Part shown: positions 15,772 to 22,429 of the stretch, piece by piece | Layout of the letters: each line of letters opens with the position of its first letter | Position numbering within the stretch: position 1 is the first letter of the stretch | IMG/VR virus record: IMGVR_UViG_3300025646_000249 | Location: 1 to 28,066 of that record | Origin: a virus | Reading direction: 5' to 3' (one strand) | DNA: 28,066 nt | The notes under the pieces: generated by a model | Databases searched by the model: none | What the model was told of the DNA's origin: nothing | Seen by the model: the letters and a program-made list of their open reading frames with translations, nothing else | Position numbers and translations under genes: made by a program

Positions 15772-17457
15772 ATGGCAGACTATAATATCAACGCAGTCAC
15801 CCGTAGGGTCGTTTTCAGCGGTTCGGCAGGCACCGGGCCGTATGCCTTTACCTTTGAAATACTTGATGAAAATGACATTGCCGTTTATTTCAATGCGACC
15901 CTGCTGACGCTGACCACCGACTACACTGTGTCGATCAATGCCAACGGCACAGGCAGCGTAACCATTGTCGTCGGCACCAACGTCCCCACCACGCCTGACG
16001 GTGATGATAGCATTACGATTGTTGGCGCCAGGGATATCGAGCGGACCACCGACTTTGTGACGGCTGGCGATTTCCGCGCCTCTGCGATTAACGAGCAGCT
16101 TGACGCGCTCACGATCTTTGACCAGCAAATTAGCGAGCGTGTGGACCGCTCCATCATTGCGCCGGTAACTGATCCGACAACCATTGACATGACGCTGCCG
16201 GCCAAGGCGGATCGGCTTGGGAAGACGCTGGTTTTTAACAGCAGCACCGGCAACCCGGAAGCTGGCCCCACCGCCACTGAAGTCGCCAATGCACAAACAT
16301 ATGCCAACAACGCATCTGCCAGTGCTGACGCTGCGGCTGCTGACGCTGCCACGGTAGCGGCTGACAAGGCCACGGTAGCGGCTGACAAGGCCACGGTTGC
16401 CGCTGATAAAGCCACCACGTCCGGCTACAAAGACGCAGCAGCTACTTCTGCTTCCAATGCCGCAGCATCCGCCGCTGCCGCCGAAGTCGCAAAAATTGAA
16501 TGGCAAGGCACCTACAACGCAGGCACCGCCTACGCCCTGAACGACGCCGTCGTCTACAACGGTTCCTCCTTCATCTGCATCCAGGCTGGCACCGGCCAGA
16601 CCCCGGCCGTCGGCGGCACCGCCTACTGGGACGACTTGGCCAACAAGGGCGCGGATGGTGCGGGCAGCGGCGATGTTAATGGTCCTGCATCATCGACTGA
16701 CAACGCATTCGCGAGGTTTGATGGAACTGGCGGTAAAACACTTCAAAACTCAACAGGCGCGACACTTGATGACAGTGGAAATGCTACTTTTACTTCAGTA
16801 GCTGGAAGCGGCGCAAATCTGACAGGGCTTACTGGTCGATTGGTGTCGGTTCAAACTTTTACGACTTCCGGCGCTAATACCTGGACTAAGCCTGCTGGAA
16901 TTACGTCGGTCATTGCCATCGTGCGCGGTGGCGGCGGTGGCGGCGGTGGTGTTCCGACAACAGCCGGTGAGTTCGGTGCCGGTGGTGGAGGCGAAGGCGG
17001 TCTGGCGTTCGAGTTGATCGACGTTACCGGAACATCATCAGAAACGGCAACGGTAGGCGCAGGCGGTGCCGGTGGAACGTCAGGCGGTGACGGATCAGCC
17101 GGAAGTACAAGTTCGTTCGGTGCCTACGTTTCGGCGACGGGCGGCTCCGGTGGTGGAACGGCAGGAGCAACAGCAGGAGTGCCAGCGTCGGGTGGAGCCG
17201 GTGGCTCCGGTTCCGGTGGTTCGTTTAATTTTAAAGGTTGTCCTGGCGGAACCGGCGTGGTTCCAAGCGCATCACATTCACGGGGCGGCATTGGCGGCGG
17301 CGCGGGCGCATCCCCAGCCAACGCTAACAACAGTGCTGGCGTGGCTGCATCTGCCAATACTGGCGGCGGCGGTTCGGGCGCTCAGAACATCAACACGACG
17401 GCTTACAATGGCGGCGATGGCGGTTCCGGCTACGTAATCGTTTTGGAGTTTAAGTAA
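15772..17457 (+). CDS. Tail fibre protein with T7-type N-terminal domain and glycine-rich tip
   Basis: A 561-residue protein. Residues 1 to about 130 (R-V-V-F-S-G-S-A-G-T-G-P-Y-A-F-T-F-E-I-L, then D-F-V-T-A-G-D-F-R-A-S-A-I-N-E-Q-L-D) match the T7 tail fibre N-terminal, nozzle-binding domain. An Ala/Asp coiled coil follows (about 175-240, with a 7-residue repeat encoded by tandem DNA repeats). Then comes W-Q-G-T-Y-N-A-G-T-A-Y-A-L-N-D-A-V-V-Y (from 244), resembling chitin-binding-like modules, then a G-D-V-N-G-P linker. From about 365 there is a F-T-T-S-G-A-N-T-W-T-K-P-A-G domain running into a glycine-rich tip and closing Y-V-I-V-L-E-F-K. It likely binds the host receptor. AGGA lies 7 bases before the ATG. 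Confidence 0.9.
   Translation: MADYNINAVTRRVVFSGSAGTGPYAFTFEILDENDIAVYFNATLLTLTTDYTVSINANGTGSVTIVVGTNVPTTPDGDDSITIVGARDIERTTDFVTAGDFRASAINEQLDALTIFDQQISERVDRSIIAPVTDPTTIDMTLPAKADRLGKTLVFNSSTGNPEAGPTATEVANAQTYANNASASADAAAADAATVAADKATVAADKATVAADKATTSGYKDAAATSASNAAASAAAAEVAKIEWQGTYNAGTAYALNDAVVYNGSSFICIQAGTGQTPAVGGTAYWDDLANKGADGAGSGDVNGPASSTDNAFARFDGTGGKTLQNSTGATLDDSGNATFTSVAGSGANLTGLTGRLVSVQTFTTSGANTWTKPAGITSVIAIVRGGGGGGGGVPTTAGEFGAGGGGEGGLAFELIDVTGTSSETATVGAGGAGGTSGGDGSAGSTSSFGAYVSATGGSGGGTAGATAGVPASGGAGGSGSGGSFNFKGCPGGTGVVPSASHSRGGIGGGAGASPANANNSAGVAASANTGGGGSGAQNINTTAYNGGDGGSGYVIVLEFK
16348..16410 (+). repeat. Three 21-bp tandem repeats in the tail fibre coiled coil
   Basis: Units start at 16348, 16369 and 16390. 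Units 1 and 2 are identical (starting GCCACGGTAGCGGCTGACAA) and unit 3 carries several changes, mostly third-position. Each encodes A-T-V-A-A-D-K, one heptad. Copy-number change would lengthen or shorten the fibre shaft without a frameshift. Confidence 0.9.
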
Positions 17458-17789
17458 TGAAAAAGGCTCTTATTCAAGGCACAAGAATTTGTCAAATCGT
17501 CAATCCGGGCGATGAATTCCCGGTATCTTCCGGGCTTTCATGGGTCGATGTCGCCGACGACACCGTTGCCGACAAGGACACTTATGTTTCTGGTGACGTT
17601 GTCAAGTTTGTTCCTCCCACTCTGACAGCAATGGAAGCGTGGCTTGCCGATATGGCAGCGAGCGACAAGACCATGACGCGCATTGAGGAAGATATTATCG
17701 GGTCGATATTGGTTCTTGATGCGACTCTACCGGCTGACGTTATTGCCAAGTACAACGCCAAGAAGGCGCTGCGAGCGAGCAAGCCATAA
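17457..17789 (+). CDS. Small protein downstream of the tail fibre (possible fibre chaperone)
   Basis: A 110-residue protein starting M-K-K-A-L-I-Q-G-T-R-I-C-Q-I-V-N-P-G-D-E-F-P-V, with W-V-D-V-A-D-D and D-V-V-K-F-V-P-P near residues 30-58 and a helical C-terminal half. Proteins with this beta N-terminus (an x-I-x-x-V-V-x-P-G-x-x-F-x-V entry and a W-V-x-x-P/D step) are frequently encoded right after tail fibre genes and are annotated as assembly factors or minor tail proteins. The TAATG junction couples its translation to the fibre gene. The chaperone role is inference. Confidence 0.65.
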   Translation: MKKALIQGTRICQIVNPGDEFPVSSGLSWVDVADDTVADKDTYVSGDVVKFVPPTLTAMEAWLADMAASDKTMTRIEEDIIGSILVLDATLPADVIAKYNAKKALRASKP

Positions 17790-17899
17790 TGGCGAAGCAG
17801 CAAGCCACCGCAAAGCCGATCCGCAAGGTCGTTAAACGTCGGCACAAGTCGGGCGCGTTGCGGCACAAGAAAAAGCTCGGGCCAAAGGAGGGTCGGTGA
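17789..17899 (+). CDS. Tiny highly basic protein (36 aa)
   Basis: It begins at the ATG within TAATG after the previous gene. The product is M-A-K-Q-Q-A-T-A-K-P-I-R-K-V-V-K-R-R-H-K and continues with more Lys, Arg and His, with no acidic residue until the penultimate codons. It contains the AAAGGAGGG ribosome site of the following gene inside its last codons, so it could simply be a leader that couples translation. No recognisable family. Coding status is supported by exact stop-start overlaps on both sides. Confidence 0.5.
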   Translation: MAKQQATAKPIRKVVKRRHKSGALRHKKKLGPKEGR

Positions 17900-18210
17900 T
17901 GGCCGAGCTAGACCAACTCTCCGAAATAATCGGGACGCTTCGCGCAGAGGTTAGAGAGAACCGCCGCCAGCATGAGGCCGCGTTTAAGAAACTCGACGCC
18001 ATCGAGGACAAGCTGACGGAATTGACTGGCGCGGTGAAGCTTCTCGCGGAAAGCCACGCGGAATTAAAGCGACGAGTTGATCTGGAGATCGCACCAGCGG
18101 TTTCGGACTACAAGGCCATGAAGAATAAAGGGTTGGGGGTAATCGCGTTCATTGGACTCCTAGGCAGTGGCGTCGGTGCCGGGGCGTTCAAGTTTCTCTC
18201 CGGCCATTGA
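17899..18210 (+). CDS. Coiled-coil protein with one C-terminal membrane segment (possible holin or lysis accessory)
   Basis: A 103-residue protein. A long amphipathic helix (about residues 1-70, rich in E, L, K, A and R) is followed by a hydrophobic segment L-G-V-I-A-F-I-G-L-L-G-S-G-V-G-A-G-A-F (about 80-98), ending S-G-H. This is the plan of XhlA-type or DUF1515-like lysis-associated proteins, which precede endolysin genes in many phages and can cooperate with a true holin. A strong AAAGGAGGG is 6 bases before the ATG at 17899. An in-frame GTG at 17896 would add one residue but places the ribosome site too close. The function is a guess from topology and position. Confidence 0.65.
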   Translation: MAELDQLSEIIGTLRAEVRENRRQHEAAFKKLDAIEDKLTELTGAVKLLAESHAELKRRVDLEIAPAVSDYKAMKNKGLGVIAFIGLLGSGVGAGAFKFLSGH

Positions 18211-18220
18211 AGAAGTAGAC

Positions 18221-18562
18221 ATGCGCCCCCTATTCGCAGCAGCCCTCTTGTTCTTCGCGTCTCCCGTTCTTGCCGGGGAACCAGGTCAGATCGTCGGAAT
18301 TCGCTTTCACTGCCTCACCGAATCCGCAATAACGGAGTTGGCGGCGGCGGCGAAGAAAAGCCAACCGCTTTTTAAGTCGACAGCCGAGAACATCGTGGCG
18401 CTCGGCCAGTGCGGATTCGTTGACCCGCAGCCGGTCCAGTTGGTTCGGAAGATCGATGATTTCCTAGACTTCGACAACGATCCGACCGAGACGTGGGAAG
18501 TCCGAACGGCGAGCGGAATGCCTGCTTTCATCTTCACGGCGGGCAGCGGCAAGGGGTCGTAA
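18221..18562 (+). CDS. Secreted protein with signal peptide, unknown function
   Basis: A 113-residue protein. M-R-P-L-F-A-A-A-L-L-F-F-A-S-P-V-L-A is a clear Sec signal, with predicted cleavage after residue 18. The mature region has two cysteines (C31, C64) that could form a disulphide, L-V-R-K-I-D-D-F-L-D-F-D-N-D-P near residues 80-95, and a C-terminal S-G-K-G-S. An earlier in-frame start would destroy the signal peptide. It ends in a TAATG overlap with the phosphoesterase gene. It is in the lysis segment, so a periplasmic role is likely, but it has neither a lipobox nor the coiled coil expected of a spanin. I do not recognise it. Confidence 0.7.
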   Translation: MRPLFAAALLFFASPVLAGEPGQIVGIRFHCLTESAITELAAAAKKSQPLFKSTAENIVALGQCGFVDPQPVQLVRKIDDFLDFDNDPTETWEVRTASGMPAFIFTAGSGKGS

Positions 18563-19494
18563 TGACAGCCGCCGCATGTAGCGACGAAGAGTTTATCGGC
18601 CTGTTCACGCAGTTCGGCGCAAGCCAAACGGCGAGAGAATTAGGCACTACGGAACGGAACGTCTACAAGCGCCGGGCCAGCATCGAGGCCAAAACAGGGC
18701 GTCCGATTTTTGCGCCAACCACCGCGCCGACAGACAACCATCCAGAGCGGCAATGTATGGAAGTCGAGAACGGCACGATTCTCGTCGCGTCCGATGCGCA
18801 CTACTGGCCATGCATTGTATCGCAAGCGCATAAAGCGTTTCTGAAAGCCTGCCAAACACTCAAGCCCAAGATCGTCGTTATGAACGGCGATGTATTCGAC
18901 GGCGCGAGCGTATCACGTCATGCGCCGATTGGGTGGGAAGACCGCCCGAGTGTTTCCGAAGAAATCGAGGCTTGCCGGGAACGCCTTGAGGAAATCAGAA
19001 AGTCGGCGAAGGGTGCGCGGTTCGTCTGGACGTTAGGTAACCATGACGCCCGTTTCGAGTCCCGCCTTGCCTCCGTGGCCCCGGAATTTGCCAACGTCTC
19101 CGGGATGCACCTTAAGGACAATTTCCCTGAATGGATTCCGTGTTGGTCCCTTTGGGTCAATGACGAGGTGGTGATCAAGCACCGATTCAAGGGCGGCATT
19201 CACGCCACCCATAACAACACAGTGACATCCGGTAAGACGATGGTCACTGGGCATCTGCACAGCCTCAAAGTGACGCCGTATTCCGACTATAACGGCACGC
19301 GGTGGGGCGTCGATACCGGGACGCTCGCCGATCCTTACGGGCCGCAGTTCCGAGATTACATGGAAGATTCCCCTCGAAATTGGAGGAGCGGGTTCGCCGT
19401 TCTCACATTCCATCAAGGTCGTCTGTTGTGGCCGGAAGTCGTTCACGTCAACGAACACGGCGCGGAGTTCCGGGGAAGGGTGTTCGATGTCTGA
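18562..19494 (+). CDS. HTH-fused calcineurin-like metallophosphoesterase
   Basis: A 310-residue protein. Residues about 9-42 form a helix-turn-helix (F-G-A-S-Q-T-A-R-E-L-G-T-T-E-R-N-V-Y-K-R-R). The metallophosphoesterase core has all classic motifs: D78-A-H80, G109-D110-V-F-D113, G159-N160-H161-D162, and G230-H231-L-H233, so the two-metal site looks intact. The start is the TAATG overlap at 18562, not any earlier in-frame codon. Such proteins recur in phages of Proteobacteria, always with the N-terminal HTH, but their substrate is unknown. The placement between a secreted protein and the endolysin in the lysis region is odd for a DNA-binding enzyme. It could act on nucleic acid or be a regulatory phosphatase. 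Confidence 0.85.
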   Translation: MTAAACSDEEFIGLFTQFGASQTARELGTTERNVYKRRASIEAKTGRPIFAPTTAPTDNHPERQCMEVENGTILVASDAHYWPCIVSQAHKAFLKACQTLKPKIVVMNGDVFDGASVSRHAPIGWEDRPSVSEEIEACRERLEEIRKSAKGARFVWTLGNHDARFESRLASVAPEFANVSGMHLKDNFPEWIPCWSLWVNDEVVIKHRFKGGIHATHNNTVTSGKTMVTGHLHSLKVTPYSDYNGTRWGVDTGTLADPYGPQFRDYMEDSPRNWRSGFAVLTFHQGRLLWPEVVHVNEHGAEFRGRVFDV

Positions 19495-19669
19495 CCACCC
19501 CCAACTCGTTTACTTCCGCGACTTCGGCGGCGACGAGTCCCTGCACATCCAGGTTGTCACTGGCAAAAGACAAGTATCGGTCCCGCTGTCTGATCGTGTT
19601 GTCTGGGGATTGGTTCAAGACGGCTTGAAATACCTTGCGAGGAAGAATGCTAGATTGGTCGAAGGTTAA
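19487..19669 (+). CDS. Small unknown protein (60 aa)
   Basis: It overlaps the end of the phosphoesterase gene by 8 bases and the start of the peptidase gene by 23. The product contains V-Y-F-R-D-F-G-G-D-E-S-L-H-I-Q-V-V-T-G-K and a helical C-terminal half (R-V-V-W-G-L-V-Q-D-G-L-K-Y-L). No membrane segment or signal is visible. Its overlaps at both ends argue that it is a real gene of the lysis operon. I cannot assign a function. Confidence 0.6.
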   Translation: MSDHPQLVYFRDFGGDESLHIQVVTGKRQVSVPLSDRVVWGLVQDGLKYLARKNARLVEG

Positions 19670-20024
19670 GTATTTCAAGGAATGCGAGTTCGTCTGCTCC
19701 TGCGGCTGCGGCAAGGTGGACGTGAAGCCGGACCTTGTGTTCGCGTTGGATGAATTGCGCGAACGGCTAGGCCGTCCGTTGTCCATTACAAAGGGCGGCG
19801 GCTATCGCTGCCGAAACCACCCGGACGAAAGGGACAAGGCATTGCCCGGCGCTCATTCGCAGGGGATGGCGGTGGACATTGCCAACCCGACAGGCGAGTC
19901 CAGATACCGGCTCAAGAAACTGGCCTACGAAATGGGCTTCGTCGGGATTGGCCACGGCAAGACGTTCACGCATTTGGACGTGGGCCACGCGAACGCCTCG
20001 CGGCCAGCGGATTGGAGTTATTGA
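19647..20024 (+). CDS. M15A-family zinc peptidase endolysin
   Basis: A 125-residue protein with the start taken at ATG 19647; an in-frame TTG at 19635 is a weaker alternative. Zinc ligands H70, D77 (H-S-Q-G-M-A-V-D) and H109 (T-H-L-D-V-G) have the H-x(6)-D spacing of M15A D-Ala-D-Ala-type peptidases. T-x-G-G-G-Y-R-C-R-N-H-P precedes them as usual. An N-terminal C-S-C-G-C-G (residues 17-22) is typical of the family's short zinc-knuckle-like entry. No signal peptide is present, so export depends on a holin, which is encoded directly after it. This is the peptidoglycan-cleaving lysis enzyme of the phage. Confidence 0.85.
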   Translation: MLDWSKVKYFKECEFVCSCGCGKVDVKPDLVFALDELRERLGRPLSITKGGGYRCRNHPDERDKALPGAHSQGMAVDIANPTGESRYRLKKLAYEMGFVGIGHGKTFTHLDVGHANASRPADWSY

Positions 20025-20025
20025 C

Positions 20026-20418
20026 ATGGCTTTCGGCATAGACGACGCAATCGGCGCTGGCCTCAAGATCATCGACAAGTTCATACCGGACCCTGCCGTG
20101 AAGGCGAAGGCAGAACAGGCGCTCCGAACAGACCTCATGGCATGGGACTCGGCTCAGAACAAAGTCAACGAGGCCGAAGCAAATACGGGCTCTCTGTTCA
20201 TCGGCGGATGGCGTCCTGCTATCGGGTGGTGCTGCGCTATCGCCCTCGGGTTTCAGTACGTCATAACCCCCCTGGCGTTGTGGTTCGGTGACTTGATCGG
20301 GCATCCGCTCCCCAAGCCACCCGTTCTCGACCAGATACTTTGGGAGTTGATGTTCGGTATGCTCGGCATGGGCGGGCTGCGGACATACGAGAAGATCAAG
20401 GGCGTGGCCAAGCAGTGA
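20026..20418 (+). CDS. Holin of the 3TM / GTA-release type
   Basis: A 130-residue protein. A soluble N-terminal helix (D-P-A-V-K-A-K-A-E-Q-A-L-R) is followed by L-F-I-G-G-W-R-P-A-I-G-W-C-C-A-I-A-L-G-F-Q-Y, then P-L-A-L-W-F, and a third hydrophobic helix F-G-M-L-G-M-G-G-L-R-T-Y-E-K. The G-W-R-P-x-I-G-W and G-M-G-G-L-R-T-Y-E-K motifs are the signature of the three-TM holin family first described for gene transfer agent release. ATG lies just after the endolysin stop. It would permeabilise the inner membrane for the M15 enzyme. Confidence 0.88.
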   Translation: MAFGIDDAIGAGLKIIDKFIPDPAVKAKAEQALRTDLMAWDSAQNKVNEAEANTGSLFIGGWRPAIGWCCAIALGFQYVITPLALWFGDLIGHPLPKPPVLDQILWELMFGMLGMGGLRTYEKIKGVAKQ

Positions 20419-20663
20419 CCCGAAAGCTGTATTACGTCGAATGGATTGACGCCAGTTCTTTAACGGGATCGTGGCAGCAGGAACGCGACGTAAAAGATTT
20501 GGCCGCAACGCCGATCAAAACCGTGGGCTGGGCCGTGAAGGAAACCAAGGACGAATTGGTCCTTGTTTCGTCATGGTCGCCCGACTGCGTAGACGGGAAT
20601 ATCTGTATCCCCCGCCGCGCTATTGTCCGCACCAAGATTCTCGCCGGTCTGTCCATTCCCTAG
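20415..20663 (+). CDS. Small phage protein after holin (82 aa), GTG start
   Basis: The GTG overlaps the holin TGA (GTGA). The product begins M-T-R-K-L-Y-Y-V-E-W-I-D-A, with V-G-W-A-V-K-E-T-K-D-E-L-V-L-V-S-S-W and I-C-I-P-R-R-A-I-V, a beta-rich pattern seen in small uncharacterised phage proteins of this position. It has no membrane segment. It is the last rightward gene, and its final 44 bases overlap the converging minus-strand gene. Function unknown. Confidence 0.65.
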   Translation: MTRKLYYVEWIDASSLTGSWQQERDVKDLAATPIKTVGWAVKETKDELVLVSSWSPDCVDGNICIPRRAIVRTKILAGLSIP

Positions 20664-20901
20664 CCAACTGCTGTGCAATTAGCGCCTCCCCCACATCCCG
20701 CGCGTCCAGTGGCCCAGGCATGACGCCCCGCGAGACGGCAGACCGGAACCGCCGCTCTGTGCGATACCCCGTAAGTCTCGCCGCCTCTCTCGCGTCTACC
20801 AGCATGCTTGCGCCTAGGGCCTTTCGCCGAACAACCAAACCACCGCCGCCGCACCGAGGCCGACTCTGGTGGTGGGGCGACCGCCAGATGGCGAAGCGCA
20901 A
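20620..20901 (-). CDS. AlpA/MerR-like small HTH protein
   Basis: Up to 93 residues with a TTG start preceded by AAGGCGG 5 bases upstream; an ATG at 20805 would give 61 residues. From that inner ATG the product reads L-V-D-A-R-E-A-A-R-L-T-G-Y-R-T-E-R-R-F-R-S-A-V-S-R-G-V-M-P-G-P, the layout of an AlpA/excisionase-type HTH in which helix-turn-helix is followed by a small wing. It would bind DNA as a regulator or recombination directionality factor for the recombinase at 24188; that link is inference. It is the last gene of the leftward set and converges on the late operon with a 44-base overlap. The N-terminal 32 residues are low-complexity, so the short start is quite possible. Confidence 0.55.
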   Translation of the reverse strand: MRFAIWRSPHHQSRPRCGGGGLVVRRKALGASMLVDAREAARLTGYRTERRFRSAVSRGVMPGPLDARDVGEALIAQQLAREWTDRRESWCGQ

Positions 20902-20946
20902 ATGACCGCCTTGATCCTGTTCCTTGCCATCCTCTTAACTCCCGCG

Positions 20947-21099
20947 CTACTTCGGCGACATTGCGTTATAGGCGCGAACCACCTGCTCCAACAGCGCGGT
21001 CACTGTCATATTTTCGGTGGAGTACCCATCTGCCGCGACAGCCTTTGGAACCTCGATTTCAACCGTGCCTTTCGGGCCGGTAATTCTAACTCGCGTCAT
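20947..21099 (-). CDS. Small protein (50 aa) of unknown function
   Basis: Start ATG at 21099 with GGGAG 7 bases upstream; longer in-frame starts would run across the neighbouring gene. The product starts M-T-R-V-R-I-T-G-P-K-G-T-V-E-I-E-V-P-K-A, then a helix T-V-T-A-L-L-E-Q-V-V-R-A-Y-N. A beta-hairpin followed by a helix is likely. Not a family I can name. Confidence 0.6.
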   Translation of the reverse strand: MTRVRITGPKGTVEIEVPKAVAADGYSTENMTVTALLEQVVRAYNAMSPK

Positions 21100-21119
21100 G
21101 TCTTGTCTCCCGCTCGTTT

Positions 21120-21203
21120 CTATCCGCTGAAAATCATGGCCACGACCAGCACAACTATCGCTGCAATCGCGGCCAGACCTGTGAGGTATTGGTCGTCTCT
21201 CAT
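21120..21203 (-). CDS. 27-residue single-TM peptide
   Basis: The product is M-R-D-D-Q-Y-L-T followed by an almost continuous hydrophobic stretch (G-L-A-A-I-A-A-I-V-V-L-V-V-A-M-I-F) and S-G. Its start overlaps the stop of the upstream gene by 4 bases (ATGA), with AAGGGA about 10 bases upstream, which argues for translation. It is one of several short membrane peptides on this strand. Function unknown. Confidence 0.5.
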   Translation of the reverse strand: MRDDQYLTGLAAIAAIVVLVVAMIFSG

Positions 21204-21394
21204 GTCTTAGTTTCCCTTTCCTTGTGAGACGGGATTTCAAGACCTAGTTCACGCTCTAGCGCGTCGAGGGCGGCGGATGCGCCATAGATCGCTATCTGCC
21301 TATTGTTGAAACTCAACGAGTCGTACTTGTCTTGCCAAATAGCATCCCAAGACGCACGCGCCATCGCCTCTACCAGCTTTTCGCGCTCAGTCAT
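21200..21394 (-). CDS. Conserved small phage protein (64 aa)
   Basis: The product starts M-T-E-R-E-K-L-V-E-A-M-A-R-A-S-W-D and ends with A-S-A-A-L-D-A-L-E-R-E-L-G. The T-x-R-E-K-L-x-E-x-M-A-R-A entry plus an A-A-L-x-A-L-E helix is common in small phage proteins of many hosts. It overlaps the preceding gene by 8 bases and the next by 4. No function known. Confidence 0.65.
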   Translation of the reverse strand: MTEREKLVEAMARASWDAIWQDKYDSLSFNNRQIAIYGASAALDALERELGLEIPSHKERETKT

Positions 21395-21503
21395 TGGACA
21401 CCTGCCGGGTCTTGAGAGCGGCTAGGAGTTGTTTCCAGCCGTCCTTGCAGGGTCGATGCTCCCAATTTTCCCGCGCGTAATATTCCAGGTTCCACGTCGT
21501 CAT
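21387..21503 (-). CDS. Small protein (38 aa)
   Basis: Start ATG with AAGGAG 5 bases upstream. The product begins M-T-T-W-N-L-E-Y-Y-A-R-E-N-W-E-H-R-P-C-K-D-G-W-K and ends Q-V-S-N-D. The aromatic-rich N-terminus is distinctive, but no family is recognised. The 8-base overlap with the next gene and a good ribosome site support it as real. Confidence 0.55.
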   Translation of the reverse strand: MTTWNLEYYARENWEHRPCKDGWKQLLAALKTRQVSND

Positions 21504-21535
21504 CTTCTCTCCTTGCCCGCATCGGGCTCGTTTGT

Positions 21536-21964
21536 TTAGTGGCGGTTTTTGAGAAGGTCACCAGCATCGCCGCGCGCGTCCATTTCTGGAACGATGGATT
21601 GCGGCTTAAAGACGATTCGGCTGTGGTAGACGCTCACGTCGGCCACTTCCATCTGTTCGGCGAAGAACGTTACGTTGTCGGACAGGCCCAGGAAGTGCTT
21701 TTTAAAGGCGCTCGGCCCCGTCTTGCACGTCACCGTAATCTGGCGGCTTTTGTCATGGTTCCCGATGTCACGGTTCCCGAGCGAACAACGGCCCTCGATG
21801 GTCAGGATGTAGTCGCCGGTGATGCCGTTGTAGAACACGATCCGCCGGTTGATTTCGAACATATCGGCAGCCTTTGACAGATTGCGCGAGGCCACGTCGG
21901 CGTCACTACACGCGGCCAAGACAGGCAGCGCGGCGATAACAGAGGCAGTCAAAAATTTCTTCAT
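21536..21964 (-). CDS. Beta-sandwich-type phage lipoprotein
   Basis: A 142-residue protein with a lipoprotein signal M-K-K-F-L-T-A-S-V-I-A-A-L-P-V-L-A-A-C19, so Cys19 is the expected lipidation site. The mature part is beta-rich (I-V-F-Y-N-G-I-T-G-D-Y-I-L-T-I-E-G-R-C, then R-Q-I-T-V-T-C-K-T-G) as in the beta-sandwich lipoproteins of phages that have no proven role. AGGAG lies about 8 bases upstream of the ATG. The strand and location, with early or accessory genes, make it more likely a surface-modifying or exclusion lipoprotein than a lysis spanin, but this is inference. Confidence 0.75.
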   Translation of the reverse strand: MKKFLTASVIAALPVLAACSDADVASRNLSKAADMFEINRRIVFYNGITGDYILTIEGRCSLGNRDIGNHDKSRQITVTCKTGPSAFKKHFLGLSDNVTFFAEQMEVADVSVYHSRIVFKPQSIVPEMDARGDAGDLLKNRH

Positions 21965-22019
21965 TTCCGTTCTCCTTTCATGGGCCGATGCTCCCGGATA
22001 CCGTTAAGTGTGACGTGCA

Positions 22020-22241
22020 TCACTTATTCTCCTGTTTCTTGTCAGACTTAAGGGCCTGACCTCTATGCTGCACCCGCAGCATGTCGGAGCGGTCGGCGGT
22101 GTCAAAGCGCCGCGTCCCGATCCGGCGGGCGAAAGTCTCCATTGGTGTGCGCGAGTATTTCGGCCAGCCAGCGGCATCGTCCTGCCGCTTCTTAGAAGCG
22201 GCCTTGACGGCGGCGAGTTGTCTTTTTGACATTTTATTCAT
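22020..22241 (-). CDS. Small basic protein (73 aa)
   Basis: A lysine/arginine-rich protein with A-A-V-K-A-A-S-K-K-R-Q-D-D-A and A-R-R-I-G-T-R-R-F-D-T-A-D-R. The start overlaps the end of the XRE-like gene by 4 bases; an alternative ATG lies three codons later. GGAGG is about 11 bases upstream. No domain recognised; charged and probably nucleic-acid-interacting, which is a guess. Confidence 0.55.
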   Translation of the reverse strand: MNKMSKRQLAAVKAASKKRQDDAAGWPKYSRTPMETFARRIGTRRFDTADRSDMLRVQHRGQALKSDKKQENK

Positions 22242-22429
22242 TTCCTGACGACCTCCAATTCATAGCCGAGTACATCAAGGATTTTTTCGAGCCTAGCCCA
22301 CGGCTGTTGATGCTTCGAGTACCGATATTTATGCAGTAGCTGGCCGCTGATATTAGCAGCATCAGCGATCTGATACGCTGGCCGTCCATCCTCGATTATT
22401 AGCTGGTCGATGATCCGAGATATACTCAC
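22238..22429 (-). CDS. XRE-like small HTH protein, GTG start
   Basis: A 63-residue protein: S-I-S-R-I-I-D-Q-L-I-I-E-D-G-R-P-A-Y-Q-I-A-D-A-A-N-I-S-G-Q-L-L-H-K-Y, then W-A-R-L-E-K-I-L-D-V-L-G-Y-E-L-E-V-V-R-K. The four-helix Cro/C1 layout ends with the typical L-x-x-I-L-D-x-L-G-Y-E-L step. The GTG at 22429 is chosen because it overlaps the upstream stop (GTGA) and has AGAGGA 8 bases before it. A longer reading is in frame but would duplicate the neighbour's coding region. A likely phage regulator. Confidence 0.65.
   Translation of the reverse strand: MSISRIIDQLIIEDGRPAYQIADAANISGQLLHKYRYSKHQQPWARLEKILDVLGYELEVVRK

Noticed and set aside
15724-16506. Minus-strand open frame opposite the tail fibre
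   Set aside because: Its repetitive product mirrors the fibre's Ala/Asp repeats, which is typical of an antisense shadow.
15772-17457. Diversity-generating retroelement target, as in BPP-1
   Set aside because: No reverse transcriptase gene or template repeat is visible in the window.
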